Notes: generated by a model from the sequence alone, not told the origin. DNA of 35,026 nt from Limosilactobacillus oris DSM 4864 (GCF_001434465.1 NZ_AZGE01000013.1:10501-45526), one strand, 5' to 3'; counted from the stretch's first letter, positions 25,372-35,026 are shown. Program-made: numbers and translations.

Positions 25372-27118
25372 TTGGTTCACCTTTTTTCTTTCCAAACTTT
25401 AAAATATACAAGTAATAAATTATTAACATAAAAGTAGCAAATACGGTACAGCCTGAGTAACGTACTAGTCCGTTAACCGGTGAGGCAATACAAATCAAGA
25501 GGTTCATAAATATCGGTATAATGGGAACGATAAACCGAAATCCATATTTTGTCCACATTAGCAGTGCCATCAACAAACATAACCATATTGCAATCGACGT
25601 ACTAAAGAAAATATTGATAAATGGAACTGTTCCAGCACTACCGATAATCTGAATAAATCTGTTTCGCACCTTGGCAGAAGTAACATAATGCATATGCAGG
25701 AAAGTCGGTTTAGCGTAATCTGCCATTGCACCACACCAAGTAAAATCAGGTGCCAGAATCCACGGGACATAATAACCATTTGTCCCTGCAAATGTTGCGG
25801 AGAGATAAACCCCTGGATGACGCAATCCCATATCTAACCATACCTTAGCATACTTACGAAGATTAAAATTTTTTCTTAGACTAAACTTCACCGGGTCAGC
25901 ATTGTTAGGAACATAAATTTCCCGGAGCTTTTCTGGATTCTTAAAAGTAGTTGCCAAAATATGCTTCTCATGGTTAGTAACATCATTGGGGTATGCCTTT
26001 AAATAACGTGCGGTTTGTTGTACTGGCAAACTAAGAGTCTCTATTCTTTCCGTCGGTGCAATATTCATTGATGGCAATGCCACTTTTATAAAACCAACAT
26101 AAACAGATACTACTATAGCTAATGATAATAAAAATCGTTTCCAAAATCTTCCTTTTTCCACAAAAATCAAGCAAAAAAGTGGTGGAGCTACCATATAGAT
26201 CCCATCATTTCGCCAAAAGCAAACTAGCAGACCAGAAATAATTAGGCCTGGTATCTTCCCCCCCCACTTTTTTCTAATCCCATTTGTATGCCCTATGAAG
26301 AGTTCAACACCGATCAACAATAGCACTGTTACGTACAGAGCAAATAAGGCCAGAAACATTCCGTCTTTATGCAGGGTTGTGCTTGCAAAGGACCAGTATG
26401 GTGCCAGTCCAACAAACAGTGAGCAGGCCACCGCGATTACCCTATTAACACCTAGCTTGGAAACCCGGGAAATACACCAAGAGTAAATTAAGGCGCAGAT
26501 TAACATCTGTATGCAGACATACAGAAATAAGCCAAAGTTATCGCCGCCAAGACACCTCCCCAAATTGAATACTTCACCCTCGAAGATTGTACTCAAAATT
26601 GGCTGATGATTATTCATTGGAATAGCCCCATAAAACTGTAATAACTGAAAATTACCATCCCCCGCAACGTTTCCTGGAAGAAAGGGGAGAAGGTATAGCA
26701 ACCAGCCTATTGAAATAATACTAAATGATTGAAGCCATGAAATTCCCTTAGATCTACCAATAATATTTTTAACAATGGAACATTGAATTAGTACCTGAAA
26801 CATCTTTTCAAAAAGAATGGTTAACCCAATTACCGCTAAAATCACTTCTACCAGCAACAGTTTATCCACTGCTCGATTCCTATAATCAATTACTTCCCAA
26901 ATAGTAACCACAGCTAAAAGAGCTGCAAAGGTGAAGCAAAAATACCCATTCAGGTATCGCCCTGCCAAAAGCGGTGTCTTTAATAACCAATAAGCTAATC
27001 CTAATAGCGGCAGATATAACAAGAAGTAAATATTATCAACGGTTATCTTTTGTAAATCAAGTACCAGCCATAGGCTAATTCCTACGATAAACAACTGCGT
27101 TAATTTCTTTATTCTCAT
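25364..27118 (-). CDS. DUF6020-like polytopic membrane protein, predicted GT-C glycosyltransferase (copy C)
   Basis: A 584-residue membrane protein. The ATG at 27118 is chosen: GGAGAAA lies upstream, and the stop of copy D (TAA) shares one base with this ATG, a translational-coupling arrangement. Landmarks are LPGNVAGDGNFQ (Asp154, Gln158), N-H-Q-P at 170-173, TLHKDGMFLALF, ETLSLPVQQTARYLKAYP and VPNNADPVKFS. The protein ends in a Lys-rich cytoplasmic tail. It is the closest of the four to copy A by motif wording (QQTARYxK, PxNADPVK), although the two lie apart. Confidence 0.82.
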   Translation of the reverse strand: MRIKKLTQLFIVGISLWLVLDLQKITVDNIYFLLYLPLLGLAYWLLKTPLLAGRYLNGYFCFTFAALLAVVTIWEVIDYRNRAVDKLLLVEVILAVIGLTILFEKMFQVLIQCSIVKNIIGRSKGISWLQSFSIISIGWLLYLLPFLPGNVAGDGNFQLLQFYGAIPMNNHQPILSTIFEGEVFNLGRCLGGDNFGLFLYVCIQMLICALIYSWCISRVSKLGVNRVIAVACSLFVGLAPYWSFASTTLHKDGMFLALFALYVTVLLLIGVELFIGHTNGIRKKWGGKIPGLIISGLLVCFWRNDGIYMVAPPLFCLIFVEKGRFWKRFLLSLAIVVSVYVGFIKVALPSMNIAPTERIETLSLPVQQTARYLKAYPNDVTNHEKHILATTFKNPEKLREIYVPNNADPVKFSLRKNFNLRKYAKVWLDMGLRHPGVYLSATFAGTNGYYVPWILAPDFTWCGAMADYAKPTFLHMHYVTSAKVRNRFIQIIGSAGTVPFINIFFSTSIAIWLCLLMALLMWTKYGFRFIVPIIPIFMNLLICIASPVNGLVRYSGCTVFATFMLIIYYLYILKFGKKKGEPND

Positions 27119-28965
27119 TATCTTTCTCCGTCCTTCTTGTAAAAACAAAGAATTAACAAAAGCGGATCAAGTACAATTAACGGTAATGTGTACCTCAAAA
27201 AACCATTAACTGGTGAAACTAAAGAAATCAATACCACCGCACCACCAACTAAAATTAAGTTTAAGTAGGCAAAGCGACGTTGGTCAATAATTGCCACGCT
27301 CGGCAGTAAATATAAAGCAAACCAAGTAAATGAAATAAATAGCCAATTTACTAACGGAAGTTCTGATCCCTTCTTGAGGAGGGTTGCAAAGCTGTAAAAG
27401 AGGTTAGGATTTTTCAAATGATAGTTGGCAAATAAACGCGTTACTGTCTCATTACCAGCATCATTCGGGCCAACAATCCATGAAAAGTACGAAGGGTGGT
27501 TCTGCGGATAAAGGTAGAAAATATTTTGACCAACAAGTGCTTCTAAGTAAAGGCGTTTGTTCTTCATTCCGATTTGCAGCCAGAGTTGCCAAAAGCTCCC
27601 CTTATCCTTCACAAATTGTTGGCTTTTATATAACTTCATCCGCTGTTGGTAGTCACCGACAAATTTATAATAGGGCCATCGTGAATTCACCTTAACACTA
27701 TCAGCAAATTCAGGATTATAAGCAGCGGCTATCTTTGAATAATTAAAGAAATGGTTTAACTGGCGTTTTTCACTTCGATTAAGCGATGCCGGATTATCCT
27801 TTGCTACCCGAGCTAATTGTTGCATAGGTATTGATAAGGACTCCATCGGCTCTGTCGGCAGCGCTTTAGTTACCATAGTCAATCCCTTGGACAACCCCAA
27901 AGTTAACAAGACCGCAACTAACACTGCAATAAAGATTTTCTTGCGCTGTTTTAGCCAGATAGAACCTAACGCAGCCAAAATCAGGTATACTACACCATCG
28001 TTTCGCGTTAGTGATAGTAAAACTCCACTAACTACCAGCAACCAGATTGCAAATCGGTTCTCAATGGTTGTCTGCACATCCAGAAGGAGTAATGCGGAAA
28101 TGAATAAAATAAAGAAGGCAACAAAGTATCCTGTCTTATCCAAACCATTTGCCCATTCGATGACTGCTGGGAATCCACCAAAAAATACAGCGAGAACAAC
28201 TGCCACATATTTATTAAAGTAGCAGGCTATGATTGTCACTAGTAAACTAAAACTTGCAATCGTTAATAGGTTTAAGAAAATGCTATTTAACAAAATCCCA
28301 GCATTAATTGAATGAAAACAGCTCAGACCAACTTTAACAAAAAATCCCTGAAGCAAAGTAGTAAAAAGCGGGTGGTGGTTAGTTAAACTAAAAACACCAT
28401 AAATCGTTTTCTGATGAAACAATTCATCCATCTGCCGCATCCCGTCATAACCAGCCAATCCAGGAATGGATACAACAAAATACGGCAACGCTAGGACCGC
28501 TAAGAGTAAAAAGATAAACAAATAAAATTTAACCTTGCCCTCTGCGTTTATTGGCATTTCTCGCAAATGAAACTTAATAGTTAACTGATAGACCGTCAAG
28601 AACAGGTAAAAGAGCAAAATTGAAATTGCTAGCCAAGATAGAACTGAATACCAAACGTCGCGGCCAGATTCCCAAATTAACGAAAGATTGCCACGCGAGG
28701 TATAAGCGCGGCCAATCACAAGGATAATCGAATATCCAAGAGCAATTACCGTATTAAGTAATAGCCCACGTTTACTAATCTCCAAATTCCGACTAAATAC
28801 GCTCATTATAATTAACAGTATCAATGCCGATAATATTGAGATAGCCGTCGCACCATCAAATGAGATCCGACTAGCATTACCGCTCGGGTAGTTAACTGCT
28901 GTCCCTAGCAACACTAACAGTGAACTAAATACTAATAAATACTTATTTAACTTAATCCTAATCAT
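27118..28965 (-). CDS. DUF6020-like polytopic membrane protein, predicted GT-C glycosyltransferase (copy D)
   Basis: A 615-residue membrane protein with GGAG 10 nt before the ATG. Landmarks are IPGLAGYDGMRQ (Asp174, Gln178), N-H-H-P at 196-199, GLDKTGYFVAFF, ESLSIPMQQLARVAKDNP and PEFADSVKVNSRWP. Compared with A and C it has the insertion between the Gln and NHHP like A, and lacks N-A-D-P (F-A-D-S instead). It is the first of the GT-C-like genes after the acyltransferase gene (24 nt) and overlaps copy C. Different motif details among the four suggest different sugar donors or acceptors. Confidence 0.82.
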   Translation of the reverse strand: MIRIKLNKYLLVFSSLLVLLGTAVNYPSGNASRISFDGATAISILSALILLIIMSVFSRNLEISKRGLLLNTVIALGYSIILVIGRAYTSRGNLSLIWESGRDVWYSVLSWLAISILLFYLFLTVYQLTIKFHLREMPINAEGKVKFYLFIFLLLAVLALPYFVVSIPGLAGYDGMRQMDELFHQKTIYGVFSLTNHHPLFTTLLQGFFVKVGLSCFHSINAGILLNSIFLNLLTIASFSLLVTIIACYFNKYVAVVLAVFFGGFPAVIEWANGLDKTGYFVAFFILFISALLLLDVQTTIENRFAIWLLVVSGVLLSLTRNDGVVYLILAALGSIWLKQRKKIFIAVLVAVLLTLGLSKGLTMVTKALPTEPMESLSIPMQQLARVAKDNPASLNRSEKRQLNHFFNYSKIAAAYNPEFADSVKVNSRWPYYKFVGDYQQRMKLYKSQQFVKDKGSFWQLWLQIGMKNKRLYLEALVGQNIFYLYPQNHPSYFSWIVGPNDAGNETVTRLFANYHLKNPNLFYSFATLLKKGSELPLVNWLFISFTWFALYLLPSVAIIDQRRFAYLNLILVGGAVVLISLVSPVNGFLRYTLPLIVLDPLLLILCFYKKDGER

Positions 28966-28989
28966 TATTAAATTCTCCAGCTATCTAAC

Positions 28990-30036
28990 TCACCGAATAG
29001 CAAATAATTTGCGTACAATCTTAAACCGAGCAAGGATGACCGTCGCTATCTCACATAATAATACCCGGTAAATATCTTGAATAATCCCAATGCTATTAAA
29101 TGATAATCCGAGTGCAGCCAGATGGTTTCCCAAAATGACTGTGTCCGTAAATACACTTAAACATACTAAATGGAAGGCTAATGTAATCAATGCTAACCGT
29201 CCCAACATCGCCAAACGGTGCATTGAAACACGCGTTTCAAGTACCTTGAATAGGTACATCAAAAAGTAGCTGCCACCAATGGCCCCCACCATTTTCAGAA
29301 CAGGATTGTCGGCATAGCCAGTATTAAACCAGAAATCACCTTTGAGTGCGGACCAACAGCACAAGACAAGTCCAATCACTGCCAGTACACTATTTCTGAT
29401 ACTTAAATCCATCAAATGGTACTCACGGATAATATGGCCAGCGGTATAGAAAGAAATACTCAGGAGCGCCGGCCCAAGTGACCAGGGAAGCTGAATAAAT
29501 GAACTCACTGCAAAAACAATTACTGCAAGAACAATACTGACCCCTACTAAGACACTGGTTTCTTTATTACGGCTAAGCGTATCGGTCACTTTACGTAAAA
29601 GCTGATAGATAATATTCCCAAAATACATTGCCAATAGGAACCACACTGCTCCGATTGCAGGAATCATAATTCCTCGAAAAATCGTTTGATTACTAGGCGT
29701 ACCAATTCCATACAGAGCAGCGATAAGGTAATGATACCAGTGATCCGTCGTTATCATTCCTGGAACATGACGATGCAAGCTGATTAACGAAAGAAGAAAG
29801 ATGATTAAGGCCGTGACACCATACGGAACCAGTAATGTTCGTATCCCGGCCTTAGCAGTCCGAACAATCGTTTTACGTCGTGTTAAATAACCAGATAGGA
29901 CAAAGAAAATTGGTACATTAATCGCATATATTAGGTGCTGCCAAAAGCCTGCAGTATAGGTATGACCTACAATTATTAGCATCATACTTACTGCACGCAC
30001 ACAATCTATCCATTCAATTCGTTTCCGACTGCTCAT
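28990..30036 (-). CDS. Acyltransferase-3 family membrane protein
   Basis: A 348-residue protein with about ten membrane segments. The N-terminus RIEWIDCVRAVSMMLIIVGHTY carries the conserved R-x(10)-H of acyltransferase-3 (here Arg14 and His25). NVPIFFVLSGYL follows at about 40-51. Such proteins O-acetylate or otherwise acylate sugars of surface polymers from the cytoplasmic face. GGAGGAGA precedes the ATG. It begins only 12 nt after the prfC stop codon, so it is read from the prfC promoter or a site within prfC. In this context it likely decorates the glycan built with the DUF6020-like and GT2 enzymes. Confidence 0.88.
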   Translation of the reverse strand: MSSRKRIEWIDCVRAVSMMLIIVGHTYTAGFWQHLIYAINVPIFFVLSGYLTRRKTIVRTAKAGIRTLLVPYGVTALIIFLLSLISLHRHVPGMITTDHWYHYLIAALYGIGTPSNQTIFRGIMIPAIGAVWFLLAMYFGNIIYQLLRKVTDTLSRNKETSVLVGVSIVLAVIVFAVSSFIQLPWSLGPALLSISFYTAGHIIREYHLMDLSIRNSVLAVIGLVLCCWSALKGDFWFNTGYADNPVLKMVGAIGGSYFLMYLFKVLETRVSMHRLAMLGRLALITLAFHLVCLSVFTDTVILGNHLAALGLSFNSIGIIQDIYRVLLCEIATVILARFKIVRKLFAIR

Positions 30037-30048
30037 TTAGTCTCCTCC

Positions 30049-31629
30049 CTATAACTTCGCCGTCAGCTTCACATCCGGGTACTTCTGCTTGAACCAGTTT
30101 TCGGCAAACTGGTTTTCAAACAGGAAGAGTGGCTGGTCGTGGATGTCCTTGACCAGGATGTTCCGCGAAGATGACATCTTTTCGTCCAGCTGTTCTGGGT
30201 CGATCCAGCGCGCCGTCTTGCTCCCCATTGGTTCCATGACAACATCCGAGTTGTACTCGTTCTTCATCCGGAACTTGAAGACTTCAAACTGCAGCTGACC
30301 CACGGCCCCCAGGATATAGTCATTAGTCGTGTAAGAACGGTAAAGCTGGACAGCCCCTTCCTGGACCAGCTGGTTGATCCCCTTGTGGAAGGACTTCTGC
30401 TTCATCACGTTCTTTGCCGAAACCCGCATGAAGAGTTCCGGTGTAAACTGCGGCAGCTTCTCAAACTTAACGTCCTGCTTACCGGTGTAAATCGAGTCCC
30501 CAATCTGGAAGTTCCCCGTATCGTACAGGCCGATGATGTCCCCGGCAACCGCGTTTTCGACGTTTTCCCGGGTATCTGCCATAAACTCCGTCACGTTTGA
30601 CAGGCGAAGCGGCTTCTGGGTCCGCTCCAGGGTAACGTCCATCCCCCGGTCGAACTCACCCGAACAGATCCGCACGAAGGCGATCCGGTCCCGGTGCCGC
30701 GGGTTCATGTTAGCCTGAATTTTAAATATAAAGCCAGAGAACTCTGGCGCCAACGGCTTGATGACCTCCCCGTCTTCTGTCTGGTGTTCACCCGGTGCGG
30801 GGGCAAACTGGAGGTAGTTCTCCAGGAAGGTCCGCACCCCGAAGTTAGTTAGGGCAGAACCAAAGAAGACTGGAGTCTGGTAACCCTTAGCAATCTTGTC
30901 CCGGTCCAGTTCATTACCAGCAACTTCCAGGAGCTCCATCCCGTCCAGGGCGTCTTGCCATTCACCATCGCCAGCCAGCGGGTTGTCACCCATAACGTTG
31001 CCATCTTCATCCAGCGGCAGGTAGGGATTCTCCGGGTCCGCTGGGTGGGTCAAAGCAACCCGGTGGTTAAAGCGGTCGTAAATCCCCTTAAACTGGTGAC
31101 CAGATCCGATTGGCCAGTTCATCGGGTAGGTTTCGATTCCTAAAACATCTTCAACTTCGTTTAGGAGGTCAAGCGGTTCCCGGGCGTCCCGGTCGAACTT
31201 GTTCATAAAGGTAAAGATCGGAATCCCCCGCATCTTACAGATTTGGAAGAGTTTCTTGGTCTGCGGCTCGATCCCCTTGGCGGAGTCGATCACCATGACC
31301 GCGGAGTCCACGGCCATCAGTGTCCGGTAGGTATCTTCGGAGAAGTCTTCGTGCCCCGGGGTATCCAAAATGTTGATTCGCTTACCCTGAAAGTCGAACT
31401 GCATGACGGAAGAAGTGACGGAGATTCCCCGCTTCTTTTCGATTTCCATCCAGTCGGACTTAGCAAAGTTACCGGTCTTCCGGGCTTTAACGGTCCCAGC
31501 CTCGCGAACTACGCCCCCGAAAAGAAGGAGCTGTTCGGTAATCGTCGTCTTCCCCGCGTCCGGGTGCGAAATGATGGCGAACGTCCGCCGCTTATTCACT
31601 GCTTCAGCAAGCTGTTTTGGTGACATCAT
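30049..31629 (-). CDS. prfC: Peptide chain release factor 3
   Basis: A 526-residue translational GTPase that recycles RF1/RF2 from the ribosome after peptide release. The P-loop SHPDAGKTT is at 21-29. Switch elements RGISVTSS and DTPGHEDF follow, then NKFD; the C-terminal RF3 domains include [18 protein letters not shown] and [12 protein letters not shown]. The length fits the family (about 520-530). The first of two adjacent ATGs (31629) is chosen, with AAAGGAAA 8 nt upstream; an upstream in-frame extension to 31662 has no such site. The gene is GC-richer than the downstream cell-surface genes with which it appears cotranscribed. Confidence 0.97.
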   Translation of the reverse strand: MMSPKQLAEAVNKRRTFAIISHPDAGKTTITEQLLLFGGVVREAGTVKARKTGNFAKSDWMEIEKKRGISVTSSVMQFDFQGKRINILDTPGHEDFSEDTYRTLMAVDSAVMVIDSAKGIEPQTKKLFQICKMRGIPIFTFMNKFDRDAREPLDLLNEVEDVLGIETYPMNWPIGSGHQFKGIYDRFNHRVALTHPADPENPYLPLDEDGNVMGDNPLAGDGEWQDALDGMELLEVAGNELDRDKIAKGYQTPVFFGSALTNFGVRTFLENYLQFAPAPGEHQTEDGEVIKPLAPEFSGFIFKIQANMNPRHRDRIAFVRICSGEFDRGMDVTLERTQKPLRLSNVTEFMADTRENVENAVAGDIIGLYDTGNFQIGDSIYTGKQDVKFEKLPQFTPELFMRVSAKNVMKQKSFHKGINQLVQEGAVQLYRSYTTNDYILGAVGQLQFEVFKFRMKNEYNSDVVMEPMGSKTARWIDPEQLDEKMSSSRNILVKDIHDQPLFLFENQFAENWFKQKYPDVKLTAKL

Positions 31630-31672
31630 CAGTATTTTCCTTTCATATTTAAAATTGCGCAATATCTTTTAT

Positions 31673-31701
31673 ATTTTAAGATATTCTGGGACGTAAAGCA
31701 A
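31673..31701 (-). promoter_or_regulatory. Promoter of prfC
   Basis: TTGCTT (31696-31701), exactly 17 nt, TAAAAT (31673-31678), 44 nt before the start codon. It is the only clear promoter found upstream of prfC, the acyltransferase and copies D and C. Confidence 0.55.
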
Positions 31702-31805
31702 TTGGCCGTGCGGTTAAATCACCGGTATTATTATAACGATTCCGGCTAATAATAGTGACTTTTTCAGGGAAAGAGCCCATTTTTCAACTACCGTCCACCT
31801 AATGA

Positions 31806-31935
31806 AAATGAGGCTAGGAATTAACTTAACCTCTTTAATATTTTAAAGTTAGTAATGCCTCAGCGCAGTAGCTGGCTGGCAGTTCAAATGCTGATAAATC
31901 AGCGTTTGACCAACCTAGCCATCCTTGCGGAGGTT
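31806..31935 (-). repeat. Interspersed intergenic repeat, copy 4
   Basis: The minus strand matches 60-177 with few differences, including GCTGATTTATCAGC, the stretch CAGCTACTGCGCTGAGGC and the terminal hairpin. It sits between prfC and the LTA-synthase-like gene, just past a stronger terminator. Confidence 0.75.
31811..31842 (-). terminator. Terminator-like hairpin of repeat copy 4
   Basis: On minus AGAGGTTA...CTAGCCTC then ATTTTC. It is weaker than its counterpart at 143-177 because of substitutions on both arms. Confidence 0.4.
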
Positions 31936-31945
31936 CGAAGACAAA

Positions 31946-31982
31946 CGCCCCAAATCAGCTTGCTGGTTTGGGGCGCTTTTTC
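31946..31982. terminator. Terminator of the LTA-synthase-like gene
   Basis: CGCCCCAAA (31946-31954) and TTTGGGGCG (31967-31975) form a perfect 9-bp stem. The T-tract is best on plus (CTTTTTCTC) but the minus side (TTTGTCTT) also suits, and the only adjacent gene reads on minus. Confidence 0.7.
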
Positions 31983-31996
31983 TCACTCTCTAGTCT

Positions 31997-34902
31997 CTAC
32001 TTCAAATATTTCAACGTGTATTTCTTGCCCGCAGTGACGTCATACTGGACGAGACGGTAATCTTGTAGCAACTGCTTTTGCTGCTTAGTCAAGCTGCTTT
32101 CCTTGACCAATTTGCCCTGACTATTGATAAAGTCAGTGTGGGCTACTGTGCCGCCAGTATTACCATCATCATCTGCCTTGACGTTTTTAGCCATCGCTGG
32201 GAGCTTTTCAAAGACGTCTGTTAACAACGCTTGATACCAGGTAACCTTGGAATTAGTCTGTTTGGCAACCATAGCAATAAAGTCGTTGGGACTTACTACC
32301 GCCGTGCCTTGCTTAAAGTTCTTCGCACCATGGGCCCGAGCATACTTATTAGAATAGATAAAGTACTCGGTCTCGTGCAATTTCACCCCATCCTTTGCCA
32401 TGTCATTCTGGTAGATTCCCGGCAAGTGGTCACCGTAAAAGACAATCGTAATCGGCCGGTTAATTCCATCAATCTGCTTGATAAACCGCTTAACGGCGTT
32501 ATTGGTATAGTGAATCTCTGTACTAAATTCATTAACTTCGTCGATCTTCGTTCCCTTGGAGACACTAATAGCATTATACCGTTTAAGATGGTTATAACGG
32601 TGATCAGAATATGGAAAGTGGTTTTGCATGTAACTAAGTTAATAAACTGACCATGTGGATATGACCGCAACTGATCGATAACGTTTTGATATGAGGTTTG
32701 GTCTGACAAGTATGGACTCCTGTCAATTCGATGCTGATGTCTAATCTTATCCTTGCTCCCTAAGTAGAGAAACTTATCAAAGCCAAATTTTGGATAGACA
32801 CTTGTCCGGTTGTAAAAAGTACCGATATAAGGATGGATGGCCACCGCATGATTAAAGCTATCCACAATGGAAGGGTTAACTTTTAGCTTGCCAACTAACT
32901 GTGTATAAGGAACCGGAAGCGTTGGCGAAAAATTGCTGACACTATAACCAGTTAGCGTCATGTATTCCATGTTGGCCGTTCCTCCACCGTAGCCAGAACT
33001 AATCATCGTTCCCCCGGTATTTTGTTGTTGTATTTTTTTAATCTCCGAAATCGGACTATTTTTCAGATTAACACCAGGAACCCTACTAGGATCAGAAAAG
33101 CTTTCGTTAAGGTTAAAAATCACCGTCTGCCGTTTTAAGTCATTATGACGGTAACGGTTCACTACTTGCGCTTGTGATTGGTACTTTTTAACGATTTGTT
33201 CCATTCTAGCCTTTGAATACCCTGATGGTTTATCCATAATTTTAACATCAACGTTATTCATAAACTGAACCAGTGGGCCGTTAGTTCGAGCACCGCTCAG
33301 TTGATTATAAAACATTGGCTTATCATCTATAGAGAGCAGCAAGTTATTAATTGGTGTCCCCGCATGATTCCAAAAAACACAACTGCCAAACAGGATTGGG
33401 GCTAAGAGAAGGTATCCCCACCGCTGACGGCTTTTAAATCTCAATTTAACTGGATAATGCTTTTCTAACCAGTAAATCGCAACAATTAGAATTGCGATCC
33501 CGGTTATTACCCCCACCCAAAGAATAGGGCTAACCATTCCAAACAAACTACCGGCAACCTTTACCATTGATAAATCTACCGGCAGAACTGGCTCATTACG
33601 GGCAGCTATCTTTTCCCGATTAGCAATCACGAAGGCTGCGTTGATAAAAATAATCAGTGCCAAGCTGAACCAGTATCGATTACTAATTGCCTGAATAAAC
33701 TTAGTCGCTGAAAAAAGTAGTAAAGTCGTTAAAAGTAACAATAACTCGCGTTGAGTAAATACATAAGAAAAAATATTATGATATTTGCCAGCACTAATTA
33801 GCCAAGTATTATTCATTAAAAGCATCGATGCCGCCGCAATGGCATAAGAAATAGCCGCCACCAGCAGGTTAGGCCCATACCTTTTAATCAAAGCTGCTCT
33901 CTCCTGCTTAGTAAAACTTAAAGCAGTAGTGGTACTAATCCATTGGTTAATTGCTCTTACTTTAGGAGTAGTTAAGAGCCACCACCATAGTCCAGCAACC
34001 AACAAATAAATGCTAATCGCACTAAGGGCTAAAGCACCCGTTGCAACCGTTGAATGACTTATCGGCTTTCTTTCTGCAATTGCATATACCACCGCAAAGA
34101 CTGAGCTATTAGATAAAAATACCATTACTGACAATGGATAACTAATTGCTGGCTTGCTTATCTGTTGAATTAATAATTTGGCAAAAGAATACGCCGCTAA
34201 TACTGTAAAAAGGTTTGTAACTACTGTGAAACGGTTAATAGTGGTTCCGTCATAGCTTAAAAACGGAATCAAGCCTTGACAAAGAAAATTAATGACTAGG
34301 CTCCCCAGTCCTACAAGCCCCCACCTGTAATTATTTGAATGTCCAAGGTTTCCACCAAGAACAAATAAACATGCATAGAAAAGGGTCAGAAAGTTATCAT
34401 TCCATCCCCAGATATTTACCGGTGTTAAAAATGGCAAAGCAATTAACAGCCAGATAATTCTTATTAGCCGTTGCGGAACCATTCTCTGCTGCGTAGGAAA
34501 TAAACTTGCAATAATCAGTCCTCCCATCACTCCTGTAATTAATGGGTAGGAGTTCCGCAAAATTGGCAGCATACTGTTAAAAATAGTAATCGGGTAGTAG
34601 TTGATTCCATTATCCGTCAACGCAATTGCTAAACTGAGTAGACAGCCAAAGACTGCCGTGTTTAACCATATTTTAACTACTAACGCTTTCTTATCTACCC
34701 GGTTATAAAGAAAATAGCCTAATAAAAGCACTAACAAGTCAGGCCCAATAAGAGTTAGCCCTTTAATAATTAGATAGACACTAGTACGAATGTTAGCCGC
34801 ATTGTGTTCAGTTATATTTGGCGTCAAGTTCCAATAAACTTGAGCAAAGCCTGCCCAAAATAATACTAAACCCCAACTTATCTTATTTTTCAACCCTTGC
34901 AT
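31997..34902 (-). pseudogene. LTA-synthase/phosphoglycerol-transferase-like protein with one frameshift
   Basis: Read across a -1 shift near 32630 this is one protein of about 968 residues. The N-terminal ~500 residues have a dozen or more membrane segments, far more than the five of canonical LtaS. An extracellular alkaline-phosphatase-like domain follows: IFNLNESFSDPS, then SSGYGGGTANMEYMTL, where Thr is the likely nucleophile as in LtaS. After the shift come MQNHFPYSDH and FYGDHLPG (metal-binding Asp-His). The reading frame breaks at HGQFINLVT / MQNHFPYS. Restoring a single A in GTTACATGC would rejoin the frames. AGAGGAA precedes the ATG. It would transfer phosphoglycerol or a related group to a surface polymer. 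The shift is either a true mutation, which loses the metal site, a phase-variation event or a sequencing error. Confidence 0.85.
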
Positions 34903-34934
34903 TTCCTAGATTCCTCTTTTTAATTATCAAAACT

Positions 34935-34963
34935 ATTATCACCTAAACGATTTCTTTCTTCAA
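34935..34963 (-). promoter_or_regulatory. Promoter of the LTA-synthase-like gene
   Basis: TTGAAG (34958-34963), 17 nt, GATAAT (34935-34940), 33 nt before the start codon. Confidence 0.55.
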
Positions 34964-34988
34964 GTTTAGAAAGTAACGAACAGTAATT

Positions 34989-35026
34989 ATGAAAATCTTC
35001 GGCTCTACAATTTTAAGTACTGATGG
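34989..35026 (+). CDS. Possible start of a divergent gene, cut by the window edge
   Basis: An ATG followed by twelve open codons (MKIFGSTILSTD) reads off the right edge. The ribosome binding site is weak. Position and direction suit a gene divergent from the LTA-synthase-like gene, but the piece is too short to identify. Confidence 0.2.
   Translation, partial: MKIFGSTILSTD

Noticed and set aside
31243-31623. Plus-strand open frame opposite prfC
   Set aside because: prfC is a certain gene here, and the antisense frame is a by-product of its codon bias.

Overview
The window looks like a chromosomal segment of a Limosilactobacillus-type lactic acid bacterium (Lactobacillaceae). The clues are a KxYKxGKxW-type signal peptide, AGGAGG ribosome binding sites, cre-like catabolite sites, a prfC of Firmicute type and several families common in that genus. 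The genus is an inference; no rRNA or tRNA is visible.

Layout. (a) 1-9161 is a cell-envelope block: two paralogous lipoproteins with matching promoters, an AI-2E-type transporter between them, then two large secreted proteins on the minus strand. One has a CAP domain and the other an L,D-transpeptidase domain, and both carry the same ~115-residue repeat. A membrane-anchored protein with a C-terminal 'sunset'-like motif closes the block. (b) 9566-13622 is a small-molecule module: glutamine-amidotransferase-like protein, DMT (DUF606) transporter and Ntn-type linear amide hydrolase in one operon, with a LacI-family regulator upstream and operator and cre sites between. (c) 13652-14215 is a decayed esterase. 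(d) 14371-18355 is a GntR-type regulator, ADP-ribosylglycohydrolase-family protein, NCS1 permease and PfkB kinase, a layout like E. coli yegW/yegTUV but with an NCS1 permease. (e) 18621-19130 is a DUF985 cupin gene. (f) 19231-20240 holds IS66 transposase debris on both strands.

(g) 20428-34902 is a minus-strand surface-polymer block. Reading with transcription it holds a large LTA-synthase-like protein broken by one frameshift, then prfC, an acyltransferase-3 protein, two DUF6020-like polytopic proteins, a DPM/CsbB-like GT2 glycosyltransferase and two more DUF6020-like proteins. All four polytopic proteins share D-x3-Q, [N/S]-H-[H/Q]-P and S-x-P-x(2)-Q motifs. The likely model is that the GT2 enzyme makes an undecaprenyl-phosphate sugar inside the cell, the DUF6020 proteins act as GT-C transferases outside, and the acyltransferase and LTA-synthase-like enzyme further modify the wall polymer. 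No GtrA-type flippase is seen here.

A family of structured intergenic repeats, ending in a GAGGCTG...CAGCCTC hairpin, occurs in at least four places (60-177, 1059-1262, 24130-24388, 31806-31935) in both orientations. The DUF6020 block is clearly more AT-rich than prfC and the secreted-protein genes.
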